A stretch of 64,000 nucleotides of DNA. Origin: an uncultured Bacteroidales bacterium. Its GTDB lineage: Bacteria; Bacteroidota; Bacteroidia; Bacteroidales; UBA932. The stretch lies in the NCBI GenBank assembly GCA_934726455.1, contig CAKVDS010000007.1, positions 1 through 64,000 of the forward strand, written 5' to 3'. The position numbers and the translations under genes are program-made. Of the stretch, positions 45,482-54,130 are shown in pieces. Within the stretch, counting starts at the first letter, position 1, and each line of letters begins with the position of its first letter. Below the pieces are notes generated by a model. The model was given only the letters and a program-made list of their open reading frames with translations, was not told the DNA's origin and did not search any database.

Positions 45482-45583
45482 GGGAAAGTCGTACACGACC
45501 AGCTCCCTCCAAATCCTCCAGGGCCGGAAGGCAGCAAAGGTAGGAGGTCGTAGCGGTGCGATGTGCTAAGCTTTCCCTTTTTT
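45482..45583 (+). ncRNA. ffs: Signal recognition particle RNA, small (4.5S-like) type
   Basis: The sequence has the SRP domain IV signature GGGCCGGAAGGCAGC followed by AAAGGTAGG, with the GGAA tetraloop that binds Ffh. A closing helix GGGAAAG/CTTTCCC (45482-45488 with 45571-45577) brackets about 96 nt, followed by six T residues, an intrinsic-terminator-like end. It has no Alu domain, as in most Gram-negative bacteria. The next gene starts ten bases later. Confidence 0.92.
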
Positions 45584-45592
45584 GTTTTCCCG

Positions 45593-46948
45593 ATGAAAAG
45601 TGATATTGTAGTGGTCGGGGGCGGCGCCTCCGGATTGATGGCTGCGTACTATGCTGCCAAGACCTTGGTTGATGCCGGTTCTGATGCGCAGGTGACTCTG
45701 CTTGAGAAGATGCCCCGGCCTGCCAGGAAAGTGATGATAACTGGGAAGGGGCGCTGCAATCTGACCAATGTCAAGAGTTGGAACGATTTTTCCCAGCATG
45801 TGCGCAGCAACCCTAATTTCGTGAAGTCCGCTTTTTTCACCCTCCCTCCAGAGGCTCTGCTTGACTGGTTTGACAGTTTCGGCATGCATAGTGTCATAGA
45901 GAGGGGAGACCGCGCTTTTCCCGAGTCGTACAGGGCTTCCGATGTAGTTGACACTCTGGTGCTTGCATGTCATTCCGCGGGTGTAAAAATCGTATGTGAG
46001 GCTGAAGTCGAGGATGTGACCCCGGGCTTCACAGTCAGGCTTTCTGACGGGACTGTCTGGAATTGTAAAGTCCTCGTCCTTGCCACAGGGGGGCTCAGCT
46101 ATCCCGGTACCGGTTCCACGGGAGACGGGCTCCGCTGGGCCGAGACGCTCGGACATAAGATAGAGCCGACATTCCCTTCACTCACAGCCCTTGTCCCGCA
46201 AGGGTACAAACTTGTGGAGGATAAAGACTTGCATATAGACAGGGGGACTCCTCTCACCGCTCTTGGAGAGAAACTCTGCGGGCTGCATCTCAAGAACATA
46301 TCCTTGACTCTTATTGTCGGCGGGACGGAAGCCGGCTCGGAATTCGGCGACATCGACTTCACGGACGGTGGGATTGAGTGGCCTCTTGGTTTTCAGCTGA
46401 GCCTCAAGGCTGTCAAGTCCATGCTCAACGGAGCCAAGGTTTCGCTTGTGCTTGACTTGAAGCCGGGGGTCACCCTCACCGAACTGACGGAGAGGGTGAA
46501 GCAGCTATGGTCCGAGGTGGACAAGGATCAACGTTCCGTCCGGCTGCGTGAGAAAGAGAAATGCCGGATTCTTCTGGGCAAACTGATGCCTTGGGACCTG
46601 ATCCCGTCCTTTGTGGAGATGAATCCGGGAATAATGACGCTTGAACGCCGCTCCCGTACTGCAACAAAGGTCTGGGTCAATCTGCCGACCATAGCCAAGG
46701 CATTGAAGGCGTGGAAGTTTGATATTGCCGGATTCGTGGGCTATGAGCGTGCTGTCGTGACGGCCGGTGGAGTGTCTGCTGACTCTGTGGTCGCCAAGAC
46801 TATGGCTTCAAGGCATGTCCCGGGCCTGTATTTTTGTGGAGAGATGCTTGATATTGACTCCGATACCGGTGGTTATAATCTTCAGACGGCGTTCTCTACC
46901 GGTGCTCTGGCAGGGACTGGCGCCGCAAAATATCTTATTTCATTATGA
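45593..46948 (+). CDS. HI0933-like NAD(P)/FAD-dependent oxidoreductase
   Basis: The start is the ATG at 45593, after the SRP RNA, giving 451 residues. DIVVVGGGASGLMAAYYA is the FAD-binding start, followed by KVMITGKGRCNLTN, ATGGLSYPGTGSTGDG and a C-terminal AVVTAGGVSADSV and CGEMLDIDSDTGGYNLQTAFSTG, all hallmarks of the HI0933/YhiN family. These flavoproteins are widespread but their reaction is not established. The next gene starts on ATGA with its stop. Confidence 0.9.
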   Translation: MKSDIVVVGGGASGLMAAYYAAKTLVDAGSDAQVTLLEKMPRPARKVMITGKGRCNLTNVKSWNDFSQHVRSNPNFVKSAFFTLPPEALLDWFDSFGMHSVIERGDRAFPESYRASDVVDTLVLACHSAGVKIVCEAEVEDVTPGFTVRLSDGTVWNCKVLVLATGGLSYPGTGSTGDGLRWAETLGHKIEPTFPSLTALVPQGYKLVEDKDLHIDRGTPLTALGEKLCGLHLKNISLTLIVGGTEAGSEFGDIDFTDGGIEWPLGFQLSLKAVKSMLNGAKVSLVLDLKPGVTLTELTERVKQLWSEVDKDQRSVRLREKEKCRILLGKLMPWDLIPSFVEMNPGIMTLERRSRTATKVWVNLPTIAKALKAWKFDIAGFVGYERAVVTAGGVSADSVVAKTMASRHVPGLYFCGEMLDIDSDTGGYNLQTAFSTGALAGTGAAKYLISL

Positions 46949-47526
46949 GACTCGTGAAAGCCGGTGCGGGAAGTCCGTACCTGGGAATGATAGAGCGTAC
47001 CAACCTTGAGGCTTTCCCTCCGGAAGAGCAACTCCCGGCAGCGGTGCAGGCGGACATGTGCAGCCGTGGCGAACTTGACCTCTGGGCTTTGTGCGAGGGG
47101 GATTCTTACCGAGGTTTCACCTCCGTGTACAAAGGGGAAAGGAGTGTCTATGTGTTCTTCCTTGCCGTTGACAGCACCAGCCGGGCATCAGGCTGCGGAA
47201 CGCAGGCCTTGCAGCTGATACGTGAGACTTACCCCGGAAAGCAGGTGGTGCTCGACATAGAGCCGCTTGACCCGTATGCAGAAAACGCTGCGCAGAGAGT
47301 CCGCCGCAAGGGCTTTTATCTGCGCAACGCTTTCCATGAGAGCGGATGGCTCTTCAAGTATTGTGGAATGTCTTTCGAAGTGCTCTGGTGCGGTGGCGGG
47401 GCCTTTGACAAGGATGCTTACTGGTCACTTATACAGGACATCGCCCGCTCCGTCGAGGCTCAAGGCTATAAGGGATTCAACCCCTCACTTGAGCGATTAT
47501 CTCAAGATCTTGAAGCAATAGATTGA
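46945..47526 (+). CDS. GNAT family N-acetyltransferase
   Basis: The 193-residue protein has a GNAT core: VYVFFLAVDSTSRASGCGTQALQLI, where SRASGCGT is the acetyl-CoA pyrophosphate loop (Q/RxxGxG/A form), then VVLDIEPLDPYAENAAQRVRRKGFYLRNAF. A C-terminal extension of about 50 residues follows. The acceptor is unknown. It overlaps the preceding flavoprotein by four bases, and its 3' end overlaps the convergent GH51 gene by 30. Confidence 0.82.
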   Translation: MRLVKAGAGSPYLGMIERTNLEAFPPEEQLPAAVQADMCSRGELDLWALCEGDSYRGFTSVYKGERSVYVFFLAVDSTSRASGCGTQALQLIRETYPGKQVVLDIEPLDPYAENAAQRVRRKGFYLRNAFHESGWLFKYCGMSFEVLWCGGGAFDKDAYWSLIQDIARSVEAQGYKGFNPSLERLSQDLEAID

Positions 47527-49470
47527 GAAACTGTAAGGCTCTGCCGCCACGCTGCCGTCCGAGAAGTCGAACTTTTCCGTATATGGCTCGAATGCGTCAG
47601 GCTCATCGAGGCTGTTGTCCTCATAGAGGTCGTAGGAGTGGAGGTTGACCCTCTTGTCGGCCTCAATTTTCTGCTTCTTTTTAAGCCCGTTGAATTTCAG
47701 GGAGATGCTCTGTGCGTCCGGGGTTGTGTTGACGACCTTGACATAGACCCTGTCCCCGTCGAGCACGGCGCTTGCGAACAGTCCGTCCTGGCCTTCTCCT
47801 CCGCAGAGCGGAACTCCTCCGGATGTGGTCTTGAGAACCCTCTCACCCTTATACTCTGAGTACATCTGCTGCACATGCCAGCTTGCTGTGCGGAAAGACC
47901 GGAGGTTGTCATACCAGATGAGATCCGGTCTCCACTGCCATCCTTCCACATGGGCGAACAGAGGGGCGTATGTGGCCATCTGCACGATGTCGGCGTTCCT
48001 TTCAAGCCCGGTCATGAACGCCGCTTCCAGAAGCGAGGCATAGAAATGGTTGTACTTGCGGCCGTTGGCGTGGCAGGCATACTCTCCGGCGAAAACCTTC
48101 GGCCCCTTGCGGTCATAGTTGTCATATCGCGCTCCCTGCTTGAGGAACCACTCATACGGCCTGTAGAAATGCTCATCCACAAGATCGGCTTTCAGGCGGC
48201 GCATCTCCGGCCAGAGGAAGTCGAACTGCTCGCCTTCGGAATTAGGCCCCGAGGAGCCTACTATTTTGATTTCCGGATACTTGGCTCTGATGGCCTTGAT
48301 GAAAGGTTCGAGCCTGGCCGGGTATTCCTCGCCCCACTGCTCGTTGCCGATGCCGATGAATTTGAGCCCGAAAGGCTCCGGGTGTCCCATGCTTGCGCGC
48401 AGGGCACCCCACTCGGTATCAGTGCCGCCGTTTGCGAACTCGATAAGGTCGAGAGCGTCATCTATGTACGGCTGGAGCTGGTCTACAGGCACGTGTGCGC
48501 TCTGCTCGCTGTTCTGGAACTGGCAGGCGAGGCCGCAGCTCAGGATAGGAAGAGGCTCGCTGCCTATCTCCTCGCTAAGCAGGAAGAACTCATAAAATCC
48601 CAGCCCATAGCTCTGGTAATAGTCCGGGAAGAAGCGGTGCGGGAAGGTGTACTGCCAGCGGTTCTCGTTGAGCGGACGGTTCTCCACCGGGCCCACGGAG
48701 TTCTTCCAGTTGTAGCGGGTGGCGAGGTCGGTGCCTTCCACGATGCAGCCTCCAGGGAAACGGAACACCCCCGGGTGCAGGTCGGCGAGCGCCTGGGCCA
48801 GGTCTTTGCGCATGCCGTTGCGATGCCCCATCCATGTGTCCACCGGGAACAGGGATATATGCTCAAGGTCAACGGTGACCTGCGGGTTCTCATCAAAAAT
48901 GCGCAGGACGGCTTTCGGGTCGGTCCTGTCGGAGGTCATCACAATCTCGTATTGCTTCCATTCAGGAGAATCGACCGTTATGTGGGCCTGGCAGAAGTAT
49001 TGCCTTTCCTCCATTGAGGCCGGGTTCACGAATTCTATACGTATCTTGCCCTGGCCTCCAAACGGGGCCCTTGCCCATACGCTGAAGCGGTATTGAGCGT
49101 CTTTCTTGAGCCCTATCCCGAAAAAGCCCTCGTTGTCGAGGCCTGTGTACTTGTCACGGTGTCCGGGGTCGGAAAGCCTGACATAGTGCGGGTTGCGCTC
49201 AAACGGGCCGTCGTCGCGGACTTCCACCTTTCCGAAACTCTTCCAGCCATGAAGATGGTCGGGGAATTCGAAAGAGCGGTTCTTGACCAGTTCGGCGTAG
49301 AGCCCTCCGTCTGCGGCGAAATTGATGTCTTCGAAGAAGATGCCGTACATCGTCGGCTGTATGGTGGCGCCTGGTTTGGAGAGGTTGATTTCAAGTTCTC
49401 TCGATTCGGCGCTGATGACGGCTGCGGCAAGGGCCGCAAGGCTGAGGATAAGTTTATTTAGAGGTTTCAT
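47497..49470 (-). CDS. Alpha-L-arabinofuranosidase, GH51 family, secreted
   Basis: I use the ATG at 49470. The 657-residue protein has a signal peptide (about 1-22) and a GH51 catalytic domain: YGIFFEDINFAADGGLYAELVKNRSFEFP, the acid/base in FIGIGNEQWGEEYPAR, and the nucleophile Glu in KVFAGEYACH. A carbohydrate-binding-like beta domain sits between about 85 and 190, and a C-terminal beta domain ends the chain. It removes arabinose side chains from arabinan or arabinoxylan. It is isolated, with no SusC/D or other plant-polysaccharide genes nearby. Confidence 0.93.
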   Translation of the reverse strand: MKPLNKLILSLAALAAAVISAESRELEINLSKPGATIQPTMYGIFFEDINFAADGGLYAELVKNRSFEFPDHLHGWKSFGKVEVRDDGPFERNPHYVRLSDPGHRDKYTGLDNEGFFGIGLKKDAQYRFSVWARAPFGGQGKIRIEFVNPASMEERQYFCQAHITVDSPEWKQYEIVMTSDRTDPKAVLRIFDENPQVTVDLEHISLFPVDTWMGHRNGMRKDLAQALADLHPGVFRFPGGCIVEGTDLATRYNWKNSVGPVENRPLNENRWQYTFPHRFFPDYYQSYGLGFYEFFLLSEEIGSEPLPILSCGLACQFQNSEQSAHVPVDQLQPYIDDALDLIEFANGGTDTEWGALRASMGHPEPFGLKFIGIGNEQWGEEYPARLEPFIKAIRAKYPEIKIVGSSGPNSEGEQFDFLWPEMRRLKADLVDEHFYRPYEWFLKQGARYDNYDRKGPKVFAGEYACHANGRKYNHFYASLLEAAFMTGLERNADIVQMATYAPLFAHVEGWQWRPDLIWYDNLRSFRTASWHVQQMYSEYKGERVLKTTSGGVPLCGGEGQDGLFASAVLDGDRVYVKVVNTTPDAQSISLKFNGLKKKQKIEADKRVNLHSYDLYEDNSLDEPDAFEPYTEKFDFSDGSVAAEPYSFSIYCFKILR

Positions 49471-49554
49471 CAAATAATGGTGTTATAGACCTGCAAGATA
49501 GTGAATTTTTTGACAATTATTCATATATTTGAGCACACTGAACTGTAACCTTCT

Positions 49555-50754
49555 ATGTCAATGGAAATATCACACCGGGCGGAGAACATGCCGTTCTCTC
49601 CGATCCGAAAACTCGCCCCATACGCTGATGAGGCGAAGCGCAACGGCGTTCATGTCTACCACCTTAACATAGGCCAGCCGGACATCAAGACTCCGCAGTG
49701 CGCGCTTGATGCCCTGCACAATATAGACAGGGACATCCTGGAATACAGCCCGTCCGACGGGCTGCTGGAGCTGCGCACCCAGATGGTGAAGTACTATGCC
49801 GAATACGGCATATACCTTTCTCCGGAGGAGATAATCATCACGGCCGGAGGCTCTGAAGCCGTGCTTTTCGCTTTTCTTGCCTGTCTTGACCCGGGTGACG
49901 AGATAATAGTCACGGACCCGTTTTACGCCAACTATATGGCTTTTGCCATTTCCGTCGGCGCCGTCATCAAGAGTGTCAAGACACGTATAGAGGACGGTTT
50001 CCGGCTGCCGCCTGTAGAAGCGTTCGAGAAGCAGATTACGGAGAAGACCAAGGCTATCCTCATCTGCAACCCCAACAACCCTACCGGATACCTCTACACC
50101 CGCAAGGAGATGCTCCAGCTTCGCGACATAGTGAAGAAACACAATCTTTTCCTGTTCAGCGATGAGGTTTACAGGGAGTTCATATATACGGGCATGCCGT
50201 ACATCTCTGCCTTCCATCTTGAGGGGATAGACGACAATGTCGTGCTTTTTGACTCGGTCTCCAAGCGCTATTCCGAATGCGGAACCCGTATAGGCTGCCT
50301 CTGCACCCACAACAAGAAAGTCCATGAGGCTGTGATGAAGTTCTGTCAGGCGCGTCTTTCACCGCCGCTTATCGGACAGCTTGTGGCGGCCGCGTCGATA
50401 GATGTCGCCAAAGAATACCTGCACGGTGTCTATGAGGAATACCTTGACCGCCGCAATTTCCTGATAGACGGTCTCAACAAGATTCCGGGGGTTTATTCCC
50501 CGATCCCGATGGGGGCGTTCTACACACTTGCAAAACTGCCTGTGGATGATGCCGAAAAGTTCTGCATCTGGTGTCTGAGCGATTTTCGTTATGAGGGCTC
50601 TACGGTGATGATGGCTCCCGCTTCGGGCTTCTATACAGAACCGGGGGAGGGGCGTCAGGAAGTCAGAATGGCCTATGTGCTCTGCAAAGAAGATCTCGCC
50701 AAGGCTCTTGTCGTGCTCCAGAAAGCCCTTGAGGAATATCCGGGAAGAGTCTGA
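49555..50754 (+). CDS. Pyridoxal-phosphate aminotransferase class I/II (AspB-like)
   Basis: The 399-residue protein follows fold-type I: VYHLNIGQPDIKTP, the cofactor-contact ICNPNNPTGY, FSDEVYREFIY, the Schiff-base lysine in SVSKRYSECGTRIG (Lys 237), and the substrate carboxylate Arg in EVRMAYVL. It is probably an aspartate or broad aminotransferase; the exact substrate cannot be told from these motifs. A TATATTTG box lies at 49524-49531. The stop is two bases from the convergent small gene. Confidence 0.9.
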   Translation: MSMEISHRAENMPFSPIRKLAPYADEAKRNGVHVYHLNIGQPDIKTPQCALDALHNIDRDILEYSPSDGLLELRTQMVKYYAEYGIYLSPEEIIITAGGSEAVLFAFLACLDPGDEIIVTDPFYANYMAFAISVGAVIKSVKTRIEDGFRLPPVEAFEKQITEKTKAILICNPNNPTGYLYTRKEMLQLRDIVKKHNLFLFSDEVYREFIYTGMPYISAFHLEGIDDNVVLFDSVSKRYSECGTRIGCLCTHNKKVHEAVMKFCQARLSPPLIGQLVAAASIDVAKEYLHGVYEEYLDRRNFLIDGLNKIPGVYSPIPMGAFYTLAKLPVDDAEKFCIWCLSDFRYEGSTVMMAPASGFYTEPGEGRQEVRMAYVLCKEDLAKALVVLQKALEEYPGRV

Positions 50755-50756
50755 CC

Positions 50757-51125
50757 CTATCGGAATATGGTTATCTCGGCCTGCCCTTCATGTTTTTGGA
50801 GGGCAGGTCTTGAGTGCAGACCGAGTTCAGCGGCCTTGAGTCTTGCCGCGAGGACGAGAGCCCCAAGGTCTTCTGGCGTGCTGCAGCGGATCGATACCAG
50901 TCCTCTGTCCTCATCTGAAGAGAACCCGGCGTCGAGGCCGAGCCTTTCTGCGGAGCGTATGACGGCATCAAGCTGGGCCTGCTTGACTTTGTAGTCCGGG
51001 GCGGTCTGCTCCTGCTGCCCGGAGACCCTGCTCAACAGGCTGTCAAGAGAAGGGTTGGCGCGCCGTATGATGTTTTTGCCGTGGAGGTATTCGTCGTATT
51101 TCTTTTCAAGATAGTTGTCTGCCAT
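50757..51125 (-). CDS. Small hypothetical protein, 122 residues
   Basis: From ATG 51125 the product begins [17 protein letters not shown], then has polar linkers and a C-terminal alpha/beta-like part with a hydrophobic core ([22 protein letters not shown]). It is acidic-basic mixed, soluble, with no signal or cysteine pair. The [10 protein letters not shown] start with a short C-terminal domain looks like a conserved Bacteroidales hypothetical; I do not recognise a named family. A TATATTTG box lies on the minus strand at 51141-51148, divergent from the rubrerythrin start. The coding bias and clean start support a real gene. Confidence 0.7.
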   Translation of the reverse strand: MADNYLEKKYDEYLHGKNIIRRANPSLDSLLSRVSGQQEQTAPDYKVKQAQLDAVIRSAERLGLDAGFSSDEDRGLVSIRCSTPEDLGALVLAARLKAAELGLHSRPALQKHEGQAEITIFR

Positions 51126-51194
51126 GTCCGGAAATTTTGCCAAATATATAAAAATAAGTGTTACCTTCGCAGTGACTATAAAAACGCAAGTATT

Positions 51195-51737
51195 ATGAAA
51201 TCTCTTAAAGGTACGAAGACCGAGGCCAACTTGGCTGCGGCGTATGCCGGTGAGAGCCAGGCTCGAAACAAGTACACTTATTATGCTTCAAAGGCAAAGA
51301 AAGACGGTTATGTCCAGATAGGGGAGTTGTTCGAAGCCACGGCTGACAACGAGAAAGAGCACGCCAAGATCTGGTTCAAGCTTCTCCATGACGGGGCAGT
51401 CCCGGACACTGAAGCCAATCTTGCTGACGCTGCGGCAGGCGAGCACTACGAGTGGACGGAGATGTACCCTTCTTTTGCAAAGACGGCCCGTGAGGAAGGC
51501 TTTGATGAGATTGCAGCCCTCTTCGAGATGGTCGCCGAGATAGAGAAGCATCACGAGGAGCGCTACAAGAAACTTCTCGCCAATGTCGAGGGGAAACTTG
51601 TGTTCACAAGGGAAGGGGATGCCATCTGGGAGTGCGGCAACTGCGGGCACATTGTCGTCGGCCCGTCCGCTCCGGATGTATGTCCTGTCTGCGCGCATCC
51701 TCAGAGTTATTTCCGTCTGGCTGCCAGAAATTATTGA
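51195..51737 (+). CDS. rbr: Rubrerythrin
   Basis: Rubrerythrin reduces hydrogen peroxide in anaerobes. From ATG 51195 it has 180 residues: a ferritin-like diiron domain ([44 protein letters not shown]) and a C-terminal rubredoxin domain with CGNCGH and [11 protein letters not shown]. Both halves are complete. A TACCTTCG box at 51162-51169 could be its promoter, though the spacing to an upstream TTG (22) is long. It is followed after 16 bases by the YjbH-like gene. Confidence 0.96.
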   Translation: MKSLKGTKTEANLAAAYAGESQARNKYTYYASKAKKDGYVQIGELFEATADNEKEHAKIWFKLLHDGAVPDTEANLADAAAGEHYEWTEMYPSFAKTAREEGFDEIAALFEMVAEIEKHHEERYKKLLANVEGKLVFTREGDAIWECGNCGHIVVGPSAPDVCPVCAHPQSYFRLAARNY

Positions 51738-51753
51738 TTCCGGCTGCCGCCTG

Positions 51754-52542
51754 ATGAGGAGAGTCCGGACATTGATTTTTACATTGCTGCTGCTCCTGCC
51801 CATACGGGCGGGGGCGCAGTTTGTTGATGCTTCAAGCGGACTGCTCCAGATGCCGTCGGCTGAGATGCAGGACGGCGGGACTTTCATGATCACCAACAAT
51901 TATCTCAACCGCCATTCTCTTCCGACCTCCGGGTGGTGCTACTCCACGTTCAACTACGGGTTCAGCCTCACTTTCTGGGACAGGCTTGAGGTGGGGTATG
52001 TCTGCACAATATTCGATGGCGCCAAAGTTCCCGGCGCCACCGGGCGGGCAAGGATAATGTTCAATCAGGACCGGCACTTTATGGGGCGGTTTCAGGTCTT
52101 GAAAGAAGGGGAGTTCGGTCTGAAATGGCTGCCCTCCGTCGTGCTCGGTGTCAGTGACCCGACCACGGCGTCTTCGACCAACGGCTATGTGGATGCCGAT
52201 GTCGAGGGCGACGGCAACGGATATTTCAACCGCAACTACATAGCCGCCACAAAGCACTTCTCCACTCCGTGGGGAGAAGTCGGCGCTCACCTTGCATACC
52301 AGTACAACAGGCGCAGAGACTATCCGCTCAACGGCCCGGCGGCGGGTGTGACATTTACTCCGGCGTTTCTCTGCGACCGGTCGATACTCGACGGAGTCCG
52401 TTTTGTTGCGGAATATGATGCCCGGACTTTCAATGTGGGGTTTCTTGCATCGATTTGGGAAAACCGTTTTGAAGCCATGTTCGAACTTCAGGCCTGCAAA
52501 TGGGTCAACTTCGGACTCCGATATAAACTTGGACTCAAATAA
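51754..52542 (+). CDS. YjbH-like secreted beta-barrel protein, N-terminal half
   Basis: The 262-residue product starts at ATG 51754 with a signal peptide (MRRVRTLIFTLLLLLPIRAGAQ) and resembles the N-terminal part of YjbH: FVDASSGLLQMPSAEMQDGGTFMITNNYLN, repeated strands with alternating hydrophobic residues, and HFSTPWGEVGAHLAYQYN. YjbH is an outer-membrane protein of exopolysaccharide production; E. coli YjbH is near 700 residues and continues past this point. The gene precedes a barrel gene, a TapB-like gene and the protein at 54131, which matches the rest of YjbH. Confidence 0.72.
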   Translation: MRRVRTLIFTLLLLLPIRAGAQFVDASSGLLQMPSAEMQDGGTFMITNNYLNRHSLPTSGWCYSTFNYGFSLTFWDRLEVGYVCTIFDGAKVPGATGRARIMFNQDRHFMGRFQVLKEGEFGLKWLPSVVLGVSDPTTASSTNGYVDADVEGDGNGYFNRNYIAATKHFSTPWGEVGAHLAYQYNRRRDYPLNGPAAGVTFTPAFLCDRSILDGVRFVAEYDARTFNVGFLASIWENRFEAMFELQACKWVNFGLRYKLGLK

Positions 52543-52563
52543 CAATCTAATCTTTTTTGCAGT

Positions 52564-53433
52564 ATGAAAAAAACTCTGTTTGCCATCGCGGTCATTTCAG
52601 CCATGTCTTTGCCGGCTTCCGCCCAGCAGGCGTTCAACAGCCTTTCTTTCGGTGTCGAAGCCGGCACTACCGGGGTAGGAATCCAGCTCGCCATGCCGCT
52701 TGTCACTGACCATCTGGTCTTGACCGCCGGTTTTAATGCGCCGTCGCTTAACTTCAATACAGATTTTGATATTGACCTTGACCAGGTCAATGCGAGCATT
52801 TCCGAAGTCAATGCCAATCTTCAGGCCGCCGGGCTTCCGGACAGGATCAACACCCGTTTTGATGATGTCAATCTCGGTTTGAACTCTTCGCTTAATCTGA
52901 GCACCCTCAAGGCTGCCCTTGAGTTTTATCCTTTCAAAAAGTCGTCTTTTCACTTGACTGCCGGCTTCGTCTATGGGATGAACGACACCTTCATCACAGC
53001 TGTCGCGACGACCGACAAGGCTTTCTGGGGCAGTTACACGAGCCTCCAGTCTGAGGTTGACGCGATAAACGAGAGATACAAGGACGTGTCCGGGTATACC
53101 CCCGCCGATATAAGTTCTATCCGGGCGAGCGCCCTTGGGCGTACTTATGAAGTCAAAGAACAGGATGGGGCAGGCCGGGTGGAGCTGAACCTTGTCCTGC
53201 CTCGTTTCCGGCCGTATGCCGCCATAGGGTTCGGGCGCAGCATGCCGAAAGGGCACTTTGCTTTTCAGACTGATCTCGGTGTGTGCTTTGCCCGTCCGCA
53301 GCTGAACTCTCCCAATGAGGTGGAATATGATCCGTCAGCAGAAGACCTGCTGGAGGATGTCCCTGATGCATCTCTGGACTGGCTGCGTTTCTGGCCGGTG
53401 TTTTCGATGCGTCTGATTTATAAGATATTCTGA
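52564..53433 (+). CDS. Predicted outer-membrane beta-barrel protein
   Basis: Signal peptide MKKTLFAIAVISAMSLPASAQ, then a 289-residue protein of amphipathic strands ending in the aromatic FSMRLIYKIF, an ending typical of outer-membrane barrels. It has a coiled or helical insertion (about 60-90 and 150-200) with DLDQVNASISEVNANL. No family is recognised. Position inside the split YjbH operon points to a role in the same envelope or polysaccharide process. The following ATG overlaps its TGA (TGATG). Confidence 0.68.
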   Translation: MKKTLFAIAVISAMSLPASAQQAFNSLSFGVEAGTTGVGIQLAMPLVTDHLVLTAGFNAPSLNFNTDFDIDLDQVNASISEVNANLQAAGLPDRINTRFDDVNLGLNSSLNLSTLKAALEFYPFKKSSFHLTAGFVYGMNDTFITAVATTDKAFWGSYTSLQSEVDAINERYKDVSGYTPADISSIRASALGRTYEVKEQDGAGRVELNLVLPRFRPYAAIGFGRSMPKGHFAFQTDLGVCFARPQLNSPNEVEYDPSAEDLLEDVPDASLDWLRFWPVFSMRLIYKIF

Positions 53434-54122
53434 TGTTCAGGACGCTCATCTTGTCTGCCGTCATGGCTGTCTCTCTTTCCACGCCGCAGGAGTCTGCCGG
53501 AGGGGCGTATTTTTGTACGCATGAGGGGACGGTGCTCTCGTATGAGAGGCGCCATGCGGATTCCGGCAAGCTGAAGTGGCGTCACGAACTCACAATACTC
53601 AAGTCCGCTGTCGGGCCTGACGGGGGCGTTGCCGTTGAATGCTCGTCGCTGTTTACGGACAGCAAGGGCAGAACTCTCAATGGAGGTCCTGTCCTCTACG
53701 GTGCGCAGGTGCTCTCCGGGGGCGAGGTCTGTGCCGACCCGTCCGAGGCTATGGCGTCCGTGCTCCGCAACCGCCTGCCTGACCGGAGCGTATCTTCTGT
53801 GCCGGCCCGCTCTGTGCTGCCCTCATCGCTTTCTGCCGGGACGGTCCTGCCTGATCTGGAGTTCAGCGTCTCGGCGATGGGGCTTACCTGGAGGGTCAAG
53901 GTTACGGAGCGTAAGGTGCTGCGGGTGGAGCGTATCGAGACCCCGGCCGGTGTTTTCGACTGTCCGGTGGTCTCGGAACATAAGGTGGAGAAGGGGCCGG
54001 GGCGCAACCGCGAGACCACGGCTCTTACATGGTATGCTGCCGGGGTAGGGATGGTCCGCCATGACACTTACGACAAGTCCGGACGCATAGATACTTCCGA
54101 AGTGCTGCAAAACATCCGTTGA
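53433..54122 (+). CDS. TapB-like (DUF3108-related) secreted protein
   Basis: This 229-residue protein has a signal-like N-terminus (MFRTLILSAVMAVSLSTPQ) followed by FCTHEGTVLSYERRHADSGKLKWRHELTILK and VERIETPAGVFDCPVVSEHKV, the pattern of TapB/DUF3108-like beta proteins in which Y-P-EG-EY and an Ala-Gly-Phe-Asp-Cys-type motif recur. Such proteins are periplasmic, with unknown function. The ATG overlaps the previous stop by one base. Its stop is followed after nine bases by the next gene's ATG. Confidence 0.6.
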   Translation: MFRTLILSAVMAVSLSTPQESAGGAYFCTHEGTVLSYERRHADSGKLKWRHELTILKSAVGPDGGVAVECSSLFTDSKGRTLNGGPVLYGAQVLSGGEVCADPSEAMASVLRNRLPDRSVSSVPARSVLPSSLSAGTVLPDLEFSVSAMGLTWRVKVTERKVLRVERIETPAGVFDCPVVSEHKVEKGPGRNRETTALTWYAAGVGMVRHDTYDKSGRIDTSEVLQNIR

Positions 54123-54130
54123 CACAAGAC

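Noticed and set aside
45563..45592. Extended start of the HI0933-like gene
   Set aside because: It lies inside the SRP RNA gene; the ATG at 45593 restores the normal FAD-motif spacing.
47875..49017. 380-residue plus-strand frame opposite the GH51 gene
   Set aside because: Antisense shadow with no signal, motif or promoter.
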